This document shows, piece by piece, positions 4,480 to 5,928 of a DNA stretch of 5,928 nt; the stretch's first letter is position 1; every line of letters begins with the position of its first letter. The notes beneath the pieces were generated by a model that did no database searches, was not told the DNA's origin, and saw only the letters and a program-made list of their open reading frames with translations. Source of the DNA: Bacteriovoracaceae bacterium. GTDB lineage: Bacteria > Bdellovibrionota > UBA1018. The stretch is from the NCBI GenBank assembly GCA_947475645.1, contig CANJNU010000067.1, forward strand, positions 1 through 5,928. The letters run 5' to 3'. The translations under genes and the position numbers were made by a program.

Positions 4480-5892
4480 TTAACCTAGGACTTTCTGAAT
4501 CGATTGGGCAACCTTCTGAGCGATGATCTGAATCTCGGCAACATCGGGGCCTTCTGCCATAACGCGAGCAAGGGCCTCGGTGCCAGAGTATCGAACGAAA
4601 ATTCTGCCGCGACCTTTCAGTGCGGCTTCCGCCAGAGCAATCTCGTTTCGAATCTCTGCATGATCCTCGAAAGGTTCTTTACGCGATACACGAACGTCGT
4701 TTCGTACTTGAGGAAAAAGTTGAATTGCTTTCTTGAGCTCAGAGAGAGGCTTCCCTGTTCGGCGCATGGCTTCGAGCACTTTAAGTGCCGCCACGATGCC
4801 GTCTCCTGTGGTCGATTGATCTAAGAAAATAAGATGCCCCGACTGTTCACCGCCCAAATTAAACGAGCCCTTTCTCATCGCCTCGACTACATAGCGATCA
4901 CCCACTTGGGCGCGCACCATTTGAATGCCTTGGGACTGAAGGCTTAACTCGAGTCCGATATTAGACATGGGGGTGGTTACCACGGTGCGATTTCGTAACG
5001 AACCCTCTGCGGCCATCTGAAGTGCGCACAATCCGATAATTTGGTCTCCGTCAACGATCTCGCCATTCTCATCCGACAGTATGCAGCGATCCCCATCGCC
5101 ATCGAGTGCAATGCCGATATCGGCTCTAAATTCACGAGTAGCGCTGGCCATCGTTTCCGGATGAAGCGCACCACAGCTTTCGTTAATATTCAGACCGTTG
5201 GGTTTTACGCCTAGGCGCACCACTTCTGCACCGAGTTCTTCGAACACCAAAGGAGCCACTTTATAGCCCGCGCCGTGAGCGCAATCGAGCGCAATACGGA
5301 ACCCCATCAAATCCAAATCCTTCGGGAAAAGTGACTTCAAAAATACAATGTAACGGCCCGAAACATCGTCAATTCTAAACGCCTTTCCCACAAGATCTCC
5401 GGTAGGCCTAAGGTGATCGATCTCTTTGCTCGTTACCAACCGCTCGATCTCGCTTTCCATCTCGTCAGGCAGTTTGTAGCCATCGGCAGCGAAGATCTTA
5501 ATTCCGTTATCATGGTAGGGATTGTGCGATGCAGAGATCATAATTCCAGCATCGGCCCTCATACTTTGGGTCACAAAAGCTACGCCGGGAGTAGGCAATG
5601 GCCCAATCAAGATCACATCTGCTCCCATGGAGCAAATTCCTGAAGCAATAGCGTTCTCGATCATATACCCGGATAGGCGAGTATCCTTTCCAATGACAAT
5701 CTTCGCTCTTCGTATGGGGCGATTGGACTCAAGCGACTTCAGTCCGAGAGGATGCGAATGAAGGCTGGACGGACGTGAGAGTAAGACATGAGCCATCGCT
5801 CTGCCTACAGACATCGCTACTTCTGCAGTCATCGGATATTGATTCGCAAGGCCACGAATTCCGTCTGTTCCAAAAAGTCTCTCGCTCGCCAT
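4480..5892 (-). CDS. glmM: Phosphoglucosamine mutase GlmM
   Basis: Interconverts glucosamine-6-phosphate and glucosamine-1-phosphate, feeding UDP-GlcNAc for peptidoglycan and lipopolysaccharide; cytoplasmic alpha-D-phosphohexomutase. The 470-residue product carries FGTDGIRG (7-14), the phosphoserine loop GIMISASHNP (116-125, Ser122 equivalent to E. coli Ser102), the metal loop DGDGDR (264-269), the sugar-specificity loop GGEQSGH (347-353), TTGDGIVA (361-368) and the phosphate-binding RYSGTE (434-439). These distinguish it from phosphomannomutases. It is about 20 residues longer before the active serine than E. coli GlmM because of an insertion near residues 41-60 between the first helix and AKIVIGKDTR. 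The start ATG 5892 has AAAGGA about 4 bases upstream and the FGTDGIRG motif immediately after it. It heads the visible operon; upstream genes lie outside the window. Confidence 0.97.
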   Translation of the reverse strand: MASERLFGTDGIRGLANQYPMTAEVAMSVGRAMAHVLLSRPSSLHSHPLGLKSLESNRPIRRAKIVIGKDTRLSGYMIENAIASGICSMGADVILIGPLPTPGVAFVTQSMRADAGIMISASHNPYHDNGIKIFAADGYKLPDEMESEIERLVTSKEIDHLRPTGDLVGKAFRIDDVSGRYIVFLKSLFPKDLDLMGFRIALDCAHGAGYKVAPLVFEELGAEVVRLGVKPNGLNINESCGALHPETMASATREFRADIGIALDGDGDRCILSDENGEIVDGDQIIGLCALQMAAEGSLRNRTVVTTPMSNIGLELSLQSQGIQMVRAQVGDRYVVEAMRKGSFNLGGEQSGHLIFLDQSTTGDGIVAALKVLEAMRRTGKPLSELKKAIQLFPQVRNDVRVSRKEPFEDHAEIRNEIALAEAALKGRGRIFVRYSGTEALARVMAEGPDVAEIQIIAQKVAQSIQKVLG

Positions 5893-5896
5893 GTTT

Positions 5897-5902
5897 TCCT
5901 TT
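5897..5902 (-). promoter_or_regulatory. Ribosome binding site of glmM
   Basis: AAAGGA on the minus strand lies 4 bases from the glmM ATG. The remaining bases to 5928 are too few to identify a promoter or the preceding gene; stops occur in all three minus-strand frames, so no gene reads through into glmM. Confidence 0.65.
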
Positions 5903-5928
5903 GCTGCGCTAGTAGAGCGTCACATTTA

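Noticed and set aside
4504..4824. Plus-strand open frame opposite the 3' part of glmM
   Set aside because: Lies wholly within glmM, with no start context or family pattern.

Overview
The window is a compact stretch of bacterial chromosome with roughly balanced base composition. It carries housekeeping genes plus one unrecognised gene. The minus-strand order glmM - pdxJ - nnr - tsaE resembles the glmM-pdxJ-(acpS)-nnr-tsaE clusters known from delta-proteobacteria in the broad sense. My tentative placement is Bdellovibrionota or a related lineage; this is inference from gene order and protein flavour. No mobile element, CRISPR array, rRNA or tRNA gene is visible.

Layout from right to left. On the minus strand, glmM (phosphoglucosamine mutase, cell-wall precursor synthesis) starts at 5892. 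It is followed 3 bases later by pdxJ (pyridoxine 5'-phosphate synthase). Next comes nnr (bifunctional NAD(P)H-hydrate epimerase/dehydratase) after a 10-base gap, with its ribosome binding site built on the pdxJ stop codon. tsaE (t6A tRNA modification ATPase) overlaps the 3' end of nnr by 95 bases. These four read as one operon that probably enters the window from beyond 5928. A plus-strand gene of unknown function (about 1044-1613) meets tsaE tail to tail, with overlapping stop codons. Its C-terminal part resembles SpoVS/Alba-like proteins by eye.

Divergent from that unknown gene is a second minus-strand operon: an IscR-type Rrf2 regulator (381-899) overlapping by 29 bases a cysteine desulfurase that leaves the window at position 1. 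The regulator keeps the IscR DNA-binding half but has no cysteine at all, so the usual three-Cys/one-His [2Fe-2S] site is gone. The cysteine desulfurase also departs from the IscS/NifS consensus at several places. The 144-base divergent intergenic region holds repeats that could be operators, and a strong Shine-Dalgarno in front of a 7-codon minicistron that ends TGATG into the unknown gene.

Functionally, glmM supplies glucosamine-1-phosphate, pdxJ makes the pyridoxal-phosphate precursor (PLP is also the cofactor of the cysteine desulfurase), nnr repairs damaged NAD(P)H, tsaE supports tRNA modification, and the iscR-desulfurase pair mobilises sulfur. I see no convincing new multi-gene system. 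The most unusual parts are the cysteine-free IscR, the unknown gene divergent from it, and the nnr/tsaE overprinted overlap.
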